NCBI RefSeq assembly: GCF_006715055.1
Contig: NZ_VFMN01000001.1
Location: 4,278,001-4,342,000 of the forward strand
DNA length: 64,000 nucleotides
Direction: 5' to 3'
Origin: Lapillicoccus jejuensis
Lineage (GTDB): Bacteria > Actinomycetota > Actinomycetes > Actinomycetales > Dermatophilaceae
Below are positions 38,699 through 48,141 of this stretch, piece by piece; the stretch's first letter is position 1, and the number at the start of each line of letters is the position of its first letter. Below the pieces are notes generated by a model. That model ran no database searches. It was not told the origin of the DNA and saw nothing but the letters and a program-made list of their open reading frames with translations. The translations under genes and the position numbers were made by a program.

Positions 38699-38712
38699 CG
38701 AACACGTGTTCG
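38699..38712 (-). promoter_or_regulatory. SOS (LexA) box of recA
   Basis: Perfect palindrome CGAACACGTGTTCG, matching the actinobacterial/Gram-positive consensus CGAAC-N4-GTTCG. It occupies the spacer next to the -10, so LexA would occlude RNA polymerase. Confidence 0.9.
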
Positions 38713-38779
38713 AGGTCGTGGACGACGCGCCCGGCGCGTCGCGGGCGGCCACGGGCCGCCCGCCGAGCCTGCCGACGGG

Positions 38780-39007
38780 TCAGCGGCGGCGCGGCGGCGT
38801 GGGGTCCTTGCCGAACCGCCGCTCCGGCGGCACGTCCATCGCGTCGCACAGCGCTTCCCACACCTCGCGGGCGGGGACCCCGGCGGCGAGCGCCTCGTCG
38901 GCCGTCCGGTCGCCGAGGGCGAGCAGGGTGTGGTCGCGGGCGAGCGTCCGCGAGTAGGCGGGCCCGAACTCGTCGTCCATGAGGGACCAGAAGACGCTCA
39001 GCCGCAC
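38780..39007 (-). CDS. DUF3046 family protein
   Basis: A 75-aa protein with the family pattern [28 protein letters not shown] and [21 protein letters not shown]3046 is almost always next to recA in actinobacteria, but no function is known. GTG 39007 is chosen: GAGACT is six bases upstream and the family begins Met-Arg-Leu. It is divergent from the DUF3352 gene. Confidence 0.9.
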   Translation of the reverse strand: MRLSVFWSLMDDEFGPAYSRTLARDHTLLALGDRTADEALAAGVPAREVWEALCDAMDVPPERRFGKDPTPPRRR

Positions 39008-39013
39008 CCGACG

Positions 39014-39019
39014 AGTCTC
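39014..39019 (-). promoter_or_regulatory. -10 hexamer GAGACT for DUF3046 gene
   Basis: Six bases before GTG 39007. Confidence 0.35.
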
Positions 39020-39102
39020 GCACGCACCCGGGGGGGCATCGGCACGGGTCACGGGTGGTCGACGGTGTGGACGAAGCCCGGCGGGCTGGCGGCCCCCGTC
39101 CC

Positions 39103-39108
39103 TATGCT
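39103..39108 (+). promoter_or_regulatory. -10 hexamer TATGCT for DUF3352 gene
   Basis: Would give a leader of about 55-60 nt containing AGGGGG before ATG 39172. Confidence 0.4.
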
Positions 39109-39171
39109 GTGCGCGGCGCCGGACCGGTGCCGCGTCCACGCCGTCAGGCATCCACAGGGGGTCATCGCACC

Positions 39172-40749
39172 ATGTCGTCATCCGTCCCGCCGCCTCCGGA
39201 CGGCTCCGAGCCGTCCCAGCCCGGGCCGCAGCAGCCCGAGCAGCCTCAGCTGCCCCAGCAGGCCGCGCACGGCGCCCCGTACGGGCCGGAGGGCGCGCCG
39301 CCGAGGCGCCGGCGCCGCGGCCTGGTCGTGGCGCTCGTCGTCGCCGCGGTCGTCCTCGTCGTGGGGGGCGCGGCGGGTGCGGCCGCCTTCCTCAAGCTGG
39401 CGCCGAGGGGCGCGCAGCCCGACACCGTGCTGCCGGCCGACACGATCGCCATGGTCCGCCTCGACCTCGACCCGTCCGCCGGCCAGAAGGTCGCCGCGGC
39501 CCGCTTCCTCACCAAGCTGCCGGACGTCGCCAAGACCGGGGACGACGTCGACCTCAAGCAGTCGCTGTGGAAGGCGGTCGCCTCCTCCGACGAGGGCCTG
39601 GCCAAGCTGGACTACCGGAAGGACGTCGAGCCCTGGCTCGGCGACCGCGCCGCGGTCGCCGTGCTGCCCGGCGGGAGCGCCGACAAGCCGCACGTCGTCA
39701 TCGCGCTCGAGACCACCGACCAGGCCAAGGCCAAGGCGGGCATCGCCGAGGTCGCGGCCGCCGGCGGGGCGAAGGAGCCCCTCGACGTCACGGCCCGCGA
39801 CGACTACGCGCTCGTCACGGCGAAGGACGTCACCGCCGACCTCACCGCGGGACTGGCCAAGGGCACCCTCGCCTCCAGCTCGACCTACACCGCCGACCTC
39901 GCCGCCCTCGGCGACACCGGCGTGGCGTCGATGTGGGTCGACACCCCGGCGGCGCTCAAGAGCCTGGGCTCCGCGCTGCCGACGGGAGCGGTGCCGGCGT
40001 CCGCCCTGAGCAAGAGCGGGCGCGTGGCCGCCAGCCTGCGCTTCGACGCCGACTACGTCGAGCTCGCCGGGGTGACCCGCGGCGGCGCGGCCCCCACCTC
40101 GACGACCGGCGCGGGGGCCGGCAAGGGCCTGACGACGCTGCCCGCCGACACCATGGCGGCCGTGCAGCTGTCGGGTCTCGGCGAGGCCGTCAAGGCCAAC
40201 TGGTCCGCGGCCTCCGCCCAGCTCCCCGCCGAGCAGCTCGACGCCGTGCAGCAGCAGCTCGGGGTCAGCCTGCCCGACGACCTCGCCGTCCTCCTCGGCT
40301 CGCGGCTGACCCTCGCCATGCCCAAGCAGGACCTGCAGTCGCTGGGTGGCTCCGACGTGCCGACGATCGGCCTGGAGAGCGTCACCACCGACCCGGCCCG
40401 GGCCGAGACGGTCGTCACGAAGGTCACCGAGCTGTCCGGGGTCGACAACCTGGTCTCGCACCAGGTGAGCGGCGACACGCTGTACCTCGCGACGACGCCG
40501 GACTACCTCAAGGCCCTCACCGGCACCGGCACGCTCGGCAGCAGCACCCGCTTCACCACGGCGGTGCCGGACGCGCAGAAGGCCACCGCGTCGGCGTACG
40601 TCGACCTCGAGGCGCTGCGCCCGATCCTCACCCAGGACGCGTCCGCGGACGCCAAGCCGCTGCTGCAGTCGCTGACCGCGGCGGGCTTCAGCGCGACGAT
40701 CGGGACCGACGGCTCCGGGTCGTTCTCCTTCCGCGTCCTCGGCGGTTGA
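39172..40749 (+). CDS. DUF3352 membrane-anchored protein
   Basis: A 525-aa protein: 45-residue Pro/Gln-rich cytoplasmic head, basic RRRRR anchor, one membrane helix (residues about 50-73: LVVALVVAAVVLVVGGAAGAA) and a large extracellular domain with two similar DUF3352 halves (PADTIAMVRLDLDPSAGQKV and PADTMAAVQLSGLGEAVKA). Such proteins are common in actinobacteria and of unknown role. A 17-bp-stem terminator follows the stop. Fold call reasonable; function unknown. Confidence 0.8.
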   Translation: MSSSVPPPPDGSEPSQPGPQQPEQPQLPQQAAHGAPYGPEGAPPRRRRRGLVVALVVAAVVLVVGGAAGAAAFLKLAPRGAQPDTVLPADTIAMVRLDLDPSAGQKVAAARFLTKLPDVAKTGDDVDLKQSLWKAVASSDEGLAKLDYRKDVEPWLGDRAAVAVLPGGSADKPHVVIALETTDQAKAKAGIAEVAAAGGAKEPLDVTARDDYALVTAKDVTADLTAGLAKGTLASSSTYTADLAALGDTGVASMWVDTPAALKSLGSALPTGAVPASALSKSGRVAASLRFDADYVELAGVTRGGAAPTSTTGAGAGKGLTTLPADTMAAVQLSGLGEAVKANWSAASAQLPAEQLDAVQQQLGVSLPDDLAVLLGSRLTLAMPKQDLQSLGGSDVPTIGLESVTTDPARAETVVTKVTELSGVDNLVSHQVSGDTLYLATTPDYLKALTGTGTLGSSTRFTTAVPDAQKATASAYVDLEALRPILTQDASADAKPLLQSLTAAGFSATIGTDGSGSFSFRVLGG

Positions 40750-40755
40750 GCCCGG

Positions 40756-40793
40756 CGACGGCGACCACCGACGGGTGTCGGTGGTCGCCGTCG
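40756..40793 (+). terminator. Terminator hairpin after DUF3352 gene
   Basis: Perfect 17-bp stem (40756-40772 with 40777-40793) and a GGGT tetraloop, 7 bp after the stop. No U-tract. Confidence 0.85.
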
Positions 40794-40840
40794 TGGTCGC
40801 CGTCGGTGGTCGCTGTCGGTGGTCGCTGTCGGTGGTCGCT
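40777..40840 (+). repeat. 13-bp minisatellite grown from the terminator right arm
   Basis: Five head-to-tail units of GTCGGTGGTCGC(C/T) starting at 40777, 40790 (one base short), 40802, 40815 and 40828. The first unit is the terminator's own 3' arm. Confidence 0.9.
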
Positions 40841-40858
40841 GGCAGGCTCGGGGGTCTG

Positions 40859-43800
40859 ATGAGCACCGACGTCCTCGACCGCTTCTCCCCCGCCACCGCC
40901 GCGTGGTTCCGGGGCTCGTTCTCGGCGCCCACCCCGGCGCAGGCCGGGGCCTGGGAGGCGGTCAGCTCGGGGCGCCACGCGCTCGTCGTCGCCCCGACCG
41001 GGTCGGGCAAGACGCTGTCGGCCTTCCTGTGGGCCCTGGACCGCCTCGCGTCGACGCCCGTGCCGGAGGAGCCGAAGTCCCGGTGCCGGGTGCTGTACGT
41101 CTCGCCGCTCAAGGCGCTCGCCGTCGACGTCGAGCGCAACCTGCGCAGCCCCCTCGTCGGCATCGGCCACGCGGCCGAGCGGCTCGGTGAGCCCATGTCG
41201 CCGGTCCAGGTGGGGGTCCGCTCCGGTGACACCCCGGCCGCGGAGCGCCGCCTCTTCCAGCGCACCCCGCCGGACATCCTCATCACCACCCCGGAGTCCC
41301 TGTTCCTCCTGCTCACCTCCAGCGCTCGAGAGTCGTTGCTCGGGGTCGAGACGGTCATCCTCGACGAGGTGCACGCGGTCGCGGGCACCAAGCGCGGCGC
41401 GCACCTGGCCCTCAGCCTCGAGCGCCTCGACGCCCTGCTGCCGAAGCCCGCGCAGCGGATCGGCCTGTCGGCGACGGTGCGTCCCGTCGAGGAGGTCGCC
41501 CGCTTCCTCGCCGGCGGCCGACCGGTCGACGTCGTGCAGCCGACGTCGACCAAGGAGTGGGACCTGCAGGTCGTCGTCCCGCTCGCCGACATGTCCGCGC
41601 TCGGCGAGGTCGTCGAGGAGGACCTGTCCGGCCCGGCGGCCGGTGCGCAGCGCCGGGCGTCGATCTGGCCGCACGTCGAGGAGCGCATCGTCGACCTCGT
41701 CTCGCAGCACCGCTCGACCCTCGTCTTCGCCAACTCGCGCCGGTTGGCGGAGCGGCTGACCTCCCGGCTCAACGAGATCTGGGACGACCGGCTCACGGCG
41801 GCGGCCGAGGCCGCCGCGGACCCGGGCGACGGCGCCGACCCGCCGGAGGCCGTCGCGCCGACCAGGCCGGCGTCACGGGCGACACCGGCCCAGGTCATGG
41901 CCCAGGCGGGGTTGTCGACCGGGGCACCCCCGCTGCTGGCGCGTGCCCACCACGGTTCGGTGAGCAAGGAGCAGCGCGCCGAGATCGAGAACGCCCTCAA
42001 GGCCGGGCAGCTGCCGGCCGTCGTCGCGACGAGCAGCCTCGAGCTGGGCATCGACATGGGCGCCGTCGACCTCGTCATCCAGGTGGAGTCGCCGCCCAGC
42101 GTGGCCAGCGGGCTGCAGCGCGTCGGCCGCGCCGGCCACCAGGTCGGGGCCGTGTCGCGCGGCGTCGTCTTCCCCAAGTTCCGCGGGGACCTGGTCCAGA
42201 CCGCCGTGGTCGTGGAGCGGATGCGCGAGGGCGCCATCGAGTCGCTGTCCGTGCCGGCCAACCCGCTCGACGTCCTCGCCCAGCAGGTCGTGGCGATGTG
42301 CGCCCTCGACGACTGGCCCGTCGACGACCTCGTCCGCCTCGTCCAGGGCGCGGCGCCGTACGCCACGCTCCCCCGCTCGGCCCTCGAGGCCGTCCTCGAC
42401 ATGCTCTCCGGCCGCTACCCCTCCGACGAGTTCGCCGAGCTGCGGCCGCGCCTGGTCTGGGACCGGGTCACCGGTGTGCTCAGCGGCCGCCGCGGTGCCC
42501 AGCGCCTCGCCGTCACCTCCGGCGGCACCATCCCCGACCGCGGGCTGTACGGCGTCTTCCTCGCCGGCGCCGAGGGCACCGGCCGCCGCGTCGGCGAGCT
42601 CGACGAGGAGATGGTCTACGAGTCGCGGGTCGGTGACGTCTTCACCCTCGGCACGTCGAGCTGGCGGATCGAGGACATCACCCACGACCGCGTGCTGGTC
42701 TCGCCCGCCCCGGGACTGCCGGGCAAGCTGCCGTTCTGGAAGGGCGATTCGCTGGGACGCCCGACCGAGCTCGGCGCCGCCGTCGGGCGCTTCGTGCGCG
42801 AGGTCGGCGGTATGGCGCCGGAGCGGGCGCGCGAGCGGGTCGCGGCCTCCGGCCTCGACGAGTGGGCCACCGACAACCTGCTGGCCTACCTGCACGAGCA
42901 GAAGGAGGCCACCCGCCACCTCCCGAGCGACAAGACGATCGTCGTGGAGCGGTTCCGCGACGAGCTGGGCGACTGGCGGATCGCCGTCCACTCGCCGTAC
43001 GGCGCCCCCGTCCACGCGCCCTGGGCGCTGTGCGTGTCCGCCCGCATGCGCGAGCGGTTCGGCGTCGACGTGCAGGCGATCCACGGCGACGACGGGATCG
43101 TCTTCCGGTTGCCCGACCTCGAGTTCGACGAGCTGACCAGCGAGGGCGGCGGCGGCACGGTCGGCAGCGAGCTGATGTCGCTCATCATGCTCGAGCCCGA
43201 CGAGGTCCACGACCTGGTCACCGAGCAGATCGGCGGCTCGGCCCTCTTCGCCTCCCGGTTCCGCGAGTGCGCGTCGCGCGCCCTGCTGCTGCCGCGCCGT
43301 CGTCCCGGCCAGCGCCAGGCGCTGTGGCAGCAGCGGCAGCGCTCGGCGCAGCTGCTCGAGGTGGCCAGCCAGTACCCCAGCTTCCCCATCGTCCTGGAGG
43401 CGGTGCGCGAGTGCGTCCAGGACGTGTTCGACGTCCCCGGCCTCGTCGACCTCATGCGCCGGATCGGCTCGCGCGAGGTCGCGACCGTCGACGTCGAGAC
43501 CTCGGTCCCGTCGCCGTTCGCCCGGTCGCTGACCTTCGGGTACGTCGCCCAGTTCATCTACGAGGGCGACTCGCCGCTGGCCGAGCGCCGCGCCGCCGCG
43601 CTCTCGCTCGACCCCACGCTGCTCGCCGAGCTCCTCGGCCGCGGTGACGGGCTCTCGCTGCGCGACCTGCTCGACCCCGAGGCCGTCGCGCGCACCGAGG
43701 CCGAGCTGCAGCGTCTCGACGAGAACCGGCGCTGCCGCGACGCGGAGGACGTCGTCGACCTGCTGCGCGCCCTCGGCCCGCTGCCGCACGAGGACGTCGT

Positions 43801-45643
43801 CGCCCGCACCGCCGAGGGCACGACCACCCGGGACGTCGGCGCCTGGCTGGTCGACCTCGAGGGCAGCCGCCAGGTCATCCGCGTCCGGGTCGCCGGCGAG
43901 GAGCGCTGGGCCGCGGTCGAGGACGCCTCCCGGCTGCGCGACGCGCTCGGCGCGTCGTTGCCGACCGGGGTGCCCGACGTCTTCCTCGAGCCGGTGACCG
44001 ACCCGCTCGGGGACCTGGTCTCCCGGTACGCGCGCACCCACGGCCCGTTCGCGGCCGCCGACCTCGCCCGCTGGCTCGGGCTCGGACCGGCCGTGGTCAC
44101 CGACGCGCTGCGCCGGCTCGTCGGCAGCGGCCGGCTCGTCGAGGGGGCGCTGCGCCCGGACCCGACCGGCGCGGGCGGCGGGGGCACCGACTTCTGCGAC
44201 GCCGGCGTCCTGCGCACCATCCGCCGCCGCTCGCTCGCCGCGCTGCGGGCCGAGGTCGAACCGGTCACCGGGCGCGACCTGGCCCGGTTCCTGCCCGCCT
44301 GGCAGGGCGTCGGCGGTCAGCTGCGCGGCCTCGAGGGCCTGGTCCGCGCCGTCGAGCAGCTCGGCGGGGCCGTGCTGCCGGCGAGCGCGCTGGAGACCCT
44401 CGTCCTGCCGGGACGCGTCGCCGGCTACACCCCCGGGATGCTCGACGAGCTGATGTCGAGCGGCGACGTGCTGTGGCGCGGGCACGGGTCGCTCCCCGGT
44501 GACGACGGCTGGGTCTCGCTGCACGTCACGGACCTCGCCCCGCTGACCCTGCCGCCCCCGGACGAGTCGGCCGAGCTCGGCGACCTCCCGCTCGCCGTCC
44601 TCGACGCCCTCGCCTCGGGCGGGGCGTACTTCTTCCGGTCCCTCGCCGACGTCGTCGGCAGCACGGACGACGAGGCCCTCACGCAGGCGCTGTGGGACCT
44701 CGTGTGGGCGGGCCGGCTCACCAACGACACCCTCGCGCCGCTGCGGGCCCTGCTCGGCGGTGGCCGGACCGCTCACAAGAAGCGTGCGGTCGGCCCGCGG
44801 CGCGGGCGCTACACCCCGCGCCCCGGGGCGCTCGGCATGCGCAGCGGTCTGGCCCGGCCGAGCCTGCCGGTGCGCACCGGCCCCCCGTCCGCGGCCGGCC
44901 GCTGGTCGTTGCTGCCCGGCAGCGTCGCCGACCCGACGCAGGTCGCCTACGCGACGGCCGAGGTGCTCCTCGACCGGTACGGCGTCGTCACCCGTGGCAG
45001 CGTGATGGCCGAGGAGGTCCCGGGCGGGTTCGCCGGGGTCTACCGGGTGCTCGCCGCGGCCGAGGAGTCCGGTCGCGTGCGCCGGGGGTACTTCGTCGAG
45101 GGCCTCGGGGCCGCGCAGTTCGGCACCACCGGCGCCGTCGACCGCCTCCGCGCGCAGAGCCGACCCGTCGAGGACGAGCGGGCGCGCGAGGACGCCCCCG
45201 CCGTCGTCCTCGCCGCCTGCGACCCGGCCAACCCGTACGGAGCCGCGCTGCCCTGGCCCGACCGCGACCACCCCGCCCCCGACGGCACGCCGACGGCCGC
45301 GAGCGCTGCCGACGGTGCGGAGCCGACGCCCACCGGTCGCAAGGCACCCCGGGGGCACCAGCCGGGACGCAAGGCCGGCGCTCTCGTCGTCCTCGTCGAC
45401 GGCGACCTCGTCCTGTACGTCGAGCGCGGCGGACGCACCCTGCTCACCTGGACCGACGAGCCGTCCGCGCTGCAGCGCGGCGCGGACGCGCTGGCCCTCG
45501 CCGTCCGCGAGGGCGCGCTGGGCCGGCTCACGGTCGAGAAGACCGACGGCGAGCAGGTGCTCGGCTCGGGGCACCCCCTGGCGGACGCCCTGTCCCGCGC
45601 CGGGTTCCACGCGACGCCGCGCGGTCTGCGGCTGCGGCGGTGA
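40859..45643 (+). CDS. lhr: Lhr-family ATP-dependent DNA/RNA helicase
   Basis: A 1594-aa giant superfamily 2 helicase. Motif I APTGSGKTL, DEVH box (ILDEVHAVAGTKRG), motif III LSATVRP, motif VI (QRVGRAGHQVG) are followed by the winged-helix and Lhr core, then the long Lhr C-terminal domain. Mycobacterial Lhr is a 3'-5' DNA/RNA-hybrid translocase induced by DNA damage. It runs 3 bp into the adjacent Nei-type glycosylase gene, a conserved pair, so both likely act in one repair route. ATG 40859 used; no clear Shine-Dalgarno. Full length for the family. Confidence 0.95.
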   Translation: MSTDVLDRFSPATAAWFRGSFSAPTPAQAGAWEAVSSGRHALVVAPTGSGKTLSAFLWALDRLASTPVPEEPKSRCRVLYVSPLKALAVDVERNLRSPLVGIGHAAERLGEPMSPVQVGVRSGDTPAAERRLFQRTPPDILITTPESLFLLLTSSARESLLGVETVILDEVHAVAGTKRGAHLALSLERLDALLPKPAQRIGLSATVRPVEEVARFLAGGRPVDVVQPTSTKEWDLQVVVPLADMSALGEVVEEDLSGPAAGAQRRASIWPHVEERIVDLVSQHRSTLVFANSRRLAERLTSRLNEIWDDRLTAAAEAAADPGDGADPPEAVAPTRPASRATPAQVMAQAGLSTGAPPLLARAHHGSVSKEQRAEIENALKAGQLPAVVATSSLELGIDMGAVDLVIQVESPPSVASGLQRVGRAGHQVGAVSRGVVFPKFRGDLVQTAVVVERMREGAIESLSVPANPLDVLAQQVVAMCALDDWPVDDLVRLVQGAAPYATLPRSALEAVLDMLSGRYPSDEFAELRPRLVWDRVTGVLSGRRGAQRLAVTSGGTIPDRGLYGVFLAGAEGTGRRVGELDEEMVYESRVGDVFTLGTSSWRIEDITHDRVLVSPAPGLPGKLPFWKGDSLGRPTELGAAVGRFVREVGGMAPERARERVAASGLDEWATDNLLAYLHEQKEATRHLPSDKTIVVERFRDELGDWRIAVHSPYGAPVHAPWALCVSARMRERFGVDVQAIHGDDGIVFRLPDLEFDELTSEGGGGTVGSELMSLIMLEPDEVHDLVTEQIGGSALFASRFRECASRALLLPRRRPGQRQALWQQRQRSAQLLEVASQYPSFPIVLEAVRECVQDVFDVPGLVDLMRRIGSREVATVDVETSVPSPFARSLTFGYVAQFIYEGDSPLAERRAAALSLDPTLLAELLGRGDGLSLRDLLDPEAVARTEAELQRLDENRRCRDAEDVVDLLRALGPLPHEDVVARTAEGTTTRDVGAWLVDLEGSRQVIRVRVAGEERWAAVEDASRLRDALGASLPTGVPDVFLEPVTDPLGDLVSRYARTHGPFAAADLARWLGLGPAVVTDALRRLVGSGRLVEGALRPDPTGAGGGGTDFCDAGVLRTIRRRSLAALRAEVEPVTGRDLARFLPAWQGVGGQLRGLEGLVRAVEQLGGAVLPASALETLVLPGRVAGYTPGMLDELMSSGDVLWRGHGSLPGDDGWVSLHVTDLAPLTLPPPDESAELGDLPLAVLDALASGGAYFFRSLADVVGSTDDEALTQALWDLVWAGRLTNDTLAPLRALLGGGRTAHKKRAVGPRRGRYTPRPGALGMRSGLARPSLPVRTGPPSAAGRWSLLPGSVADPTQVAYATAEVLLDRYGVVTRGSVMAEEVPGGFAGVYRVLAAAEESGRVRRGYFVEGLGAAQFGTTGAVDRLRAQSRPVEDERAREDAPAVVLAACDPANPYGAALPWPDRDHPAPDGTPTAASAADGAEPTPTGRKAPRGHQPGRKAGALVVLVDGDLVLYVERGGRTLLTWTDEPSALQRGADALALAVREGALGRLTVEKTDGEQVLGSGHPLADALSRAGFHATPRGLRLRR

Positions 45644-45646
45644 CCC

Positions 45647-46525
45647 GTGCCCGAGGGTGACACCGTCTACCGCACCGCGCACCGGCTCGACCAGGCGCTG
45701 GGGCGCGACGTCCTCACCACCGTCGACCTGCGCTGGCCCGACCTCAGCACCCTCGACCTGGCCGGCCGGTCGACGCTCGAGGTCGTGCCGCGGGGGAAGA
45801 ACATCCTGCACCGGATCGAGGGCGATGTGACGATCCACTCGCACCTGCGGATGGAGGGGCAGTGGCGCGTCGAGCACCCGCAGGACGTCGGCCCTCGCCG
45901 GCTGGCCGACCAGCAGCTGCGCGCCGTCGTCGGCACGGAGCGGTGGACCGCGCTCGGGCTGCGGCTGGGCGACCTGCACGTCGTCGCGACCTCGCAGGAG
46001 CACACCCTCGTCGGCCACCTCGGCCCCGACGTCCTCGGCTCGGACTGGGATCCCGACGAGGCCGTCCGGCGGTTGCTGGCCAGCCCGACGACGATCGGGG
46101 CCGCGCTGCTCGACCAGTCGAACCTCGCCGGGGTCGGCACGATGTACGCCGCCGAGACCCTCTTCCTCGAGCGGGTCCCGCCGTGGACCCCCGCCGCCGA
46201 GCTGGGCCGCGAGCGGGTCGCCGGCGTGGTCGAGCGAGCGCACCGCCTCCTCGACCGCGGCAAGGAGGGCGCCGTCCAGGTGACGACCGGTCGCGAGGCG
46301 CGCGGCGAGTGGCACTTCGTCCACGCCCGGTCCGGACGGCCCTGCCTGCGCTGCGGCACGACGGTGCGGGTGGCGATGATCGGCGACCCGCCCCGCGAGC
46401 GCACGATGTTCTACTGCCCCCACTGCCAGGGTGGGATCGGCCCCACCGACGACGGGTCGCCGCAGCGACCGCTCGGCTCGCAGGGCCGCGGCGGCCCGCG
46501 CCGCACCTACCGACCCCGACGCTGA
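45647..46525 (+). CDS. Fpg/Nei-family DNA glycosylase (Nei2-like)
   Basis: A 292-aa DNA glycosylase/AP lyase. After the start residue is removed, Pro-Glu-Gly (PEGDTVYRTAHRL) provides the catalytic N-terminal proline and Glu; GRSTLEVVPRGKNILHR and QSNLAGVGTMYA (H2TH) follow, and CLRCG plus CPHCQ make the C-terminal zinc finger. It excises oxidised pyrimidines. GTG 45647 comes 3 bp after the lhr stop. Confidence 0.93.
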   Translation: MPEGDTVYRTAHRLDQALGRDVLTTVDLRWPDLSTLDLAGRSTLEVVPRGKNILHRIEGDVTIHSHLRMEGQWRVEHPQDVGPRRLADQQLRAVVGTERWTALGLRLGDLHVVATSQEHTLVGHLGPDVLGSDWDPDEAVRRLLASPTTIGAALLDQSNLAGVGTMYAAETLFLERVPPWTPAAELGRERVAGVVERAHRLLDRGKEGAVQVTTGREARGEWHFVHARSGRPCLRCGTTVRVAMIGDPPRERTMFYCPHCQGGIGPTDDGSPQRPLGSQGRGGPRRTYRPRR

Positions 46526-46537
46526 GCAGGGGCTCGC

Positions 46538-47653
46538 TCAGGCGACGGCGTCCTCGTGGAGCCGCTCGATCCCGAGACCCGGGACGTCGGGGAGGGTGAT
46601 GACCGGGCCGTCGTACGTGATGCCGCCGTCGTACGGCGACGCGGCGGCCCACCAGGCGGCGTCGAGGTCGTTGGTCCCCGAGGTGGGGACGGCCGCGACG
46701 AGCGAGGCGGCGGCGCCGAGCCCGACGTGGGTCTCCATCATCGAGCCGACCATCGTGCCGAGCCCGTGCTCGGCCGCTCGCCGCAGCAGGGCGGCCGCGG
46801 CGGCCAGCGACCCCGTCTTGGCCAGCTTGACGTTGATCGCGTCGGCCGCGCCCAGCCGCAGGATGCGCTCGAGGTCGTAGGCGGTGAAGAGCGCCTCGTC
46901 GGCCATGACCGGCAGCCCCACCCGTGCCCGCACCCAGGCCAGCCCCTCGACGTCCTCCCCCGGCACCGGCTGCTCGACGAGCTCGACGCCGAGGTCGGCC
47001 GCCTCGAGGGCGCGGACCACGTCGACGGCGTCCTCGGGGGTCCAGCCCTGGTTGGCGTCGAGCCGCAGGACGGGGTCGGGACCGACGGCCTCGCGGACGG
47101 CGCGGACCCGGGCGACGTCGGTCGCGGCGTCGGTGCCGACCTTGAGCTTCAGGGTGCCGAAGCCGTCGGCGACCCGCGCCACCGCGGCGGCGGCCAGCGC
47201 GTCGGCGTCGCCCGCGGAGAGGGTGACGTCCGTCGTCACCGTGCGCGGCGGGTGGGCGGCCGGGTCGCCGTACGTCGTCCGCAGCAGCTCGGCGAGCCGG
47301 ACCCCCGACCGGCGGGCGGCGAGGTCGTGCAGGGCGACGTCGACCGCGGCCTTGGCACCCGCGTTCCGCGCCACGGCGCGCGGCAGCCGGGCGGTCGTGG
47401 CGGACCAGTCGTCGGTGTCGGTGCCGACGACGAGGGGGGCCAGCATCTGCTCGACGCACGCTGTGGCCGAGGCGAGCGACTCACCGGTCACCTGCCACAC
47501 CTGCGGGGCCTCGCCGTACCCGACGACGCCGTCGGTGTCGCGCACCCGCACGAGGACGGTGTCGACGGTCTCCGTACGCCGCAGGGCCGTGACGAAGGGG
47601 GTGTGCAGCCGGGCCCGGACGCGCGTGCAGGAGACGTCGACGATCCGGGACAC
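46538..47653 (-). CDS. Enolase-superfamily dipeptide epimerase (MLE subgroup)
   Basis: A 371-aa enzyme with the MLE-subgroup layout: KxK catalytic Lys (LKLKVG), Mg ligands Asp in LDANQGW, Glu in VEQPVP and Asp in MADEALF, and the opposite Lys in NVKLAKTG. This is the pattern of L-Ala-D/L-Glu and related dipeptide epimerases that recycle murein peptides; o-succinylbenzoate synthase is less likely because no menaquinone genes are near. It lies 14 bp downstream of clgR on the same strand, so it may be coexpressed with the ClgR stress regulator. Confidence 0.85.
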   Translation of the reverse strand: MSRIVDVSCTRVRARLHTPFVTALRRTETVDTVLVRVRDTDGVVGYGEAPQVWQVTGESLASATACVEQMLAPLVVGTDTDDWSATTARLPRAVARNAGAKAAVDVALHDLAARRSGVRLAELLRTTYGDPAAHPPRTVTTDVTLSAGDADALAAAAVARVADGFGTLKLKVGTDAATDVARVRAVREAVGPDPVLRLDANQGWTPEDAVDVVRALEAADLGVELVEQPVPGEDVEGLAWVRARVGLPVMADEALFTAYDLERILRLGAADAINVKLAKTGSLAAAAALLRRAAEHGLGTMVGSMMETHVGLGAAASLVAAVPTSGTNDLDAAWWAAASPYDGGITYDGPVITLPDVPGLGIERLHEDAVA

Positions 47654-47667
47654 GGGGCGGGCGGACC

Positions 47668-47967
47668 TCAGGCGGCGGAGGCGACGGCCGGCGTGCGCGG
47701 GCCGACCGGCAGCGGGGTGGGCGCGGTCAGCGCCTCGGTCTCGGCGATCCGGGTGGAGACCTCGCCGAGGACGACCGACAGGGGCGTGCCGAGGGCCTGG
47801 CAGATCGAGGCCAGCAGCTCGGAGGAGGCCTCCTTCTCGCCGCGCTCGACCTCGCTGAGGTACCCGAGGGAGACCGCCGCGGAGGCCGACACGTCGCGCA
47901 GGGTCCGACCCTGGTCGCGCCGCCGCTCGCGCAGCACGTCGCCGAGCTCCCGTCGTAGCAGGATCAT
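47668..47967 (-). CDS. clgR: ClgR-type XRE transcriptional regulator
   Basis: A 99-aa one-domain HTH protein: [20 protein letters not shown], then [20 protein letters not shown], the classic ClgR helix-turn-helix. In actinobacteria ClgR activates clpP, clpC and recX/other repair genes and is itself removed by ClpCP; the small Ala-rich tail (SAA end) fits this. ATG 47967 has GGAGGG upstream. The longer frame before it is not homologous. clgR is usually near recA-cinA-pgsA; here pgsA and cinA are absent from the gap. Confidence 0.9.
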   Translation of the reverse strand: MILLRRELGDVLRERRRDQGRTLRDVSASAAVSLGYLSEVERGEKEASSELLASICQALGTPLSVVLGEVSTRIAETEALTAPTPLPVGPRTPAVASAA

Positions 47968-48022
47968 GCGCGGGCCCTCCTTCGTCGGAACCGGGCGGGT
48001 GGAGCGGAGCGATGTGCCCTCC

Positions 48023-48059
48023 ACCATATCCCGTCGCTCGGCGGGCGCAGCGGGTATGG
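48023..48059 (-). promoter_or_regulatory. Candidate clgR promoter/operator
   Basis: -10 TATGGT (complement of 48023-48028) lies in an imperfect inverted repeat, CCATATCCCG (48024-48033) with CGGGTATGG (48051-48059). It may be an autoregulatory ClgR site; the exact ClgR motif is not clear here. Confidence 0.4.
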
Positions 48060-48141
48060 GAGAAATCGGGCGGCGGGTCACGGACCGGGGGGTGCTCGTC
48101 ATGGCACCCGGGTCAACGCACCACGGCGGCGCACGCTTCCC

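Noticed and set aside
41873-46423. A 1516-codon open frame on the minus strand, opposite lhr and the glycosylase gene
   Set aside because: It is antisense to two clear genes; its residues (Arg/Gly/Ala/Pro-rich, no motifs) are what GC-rich complement frames give.
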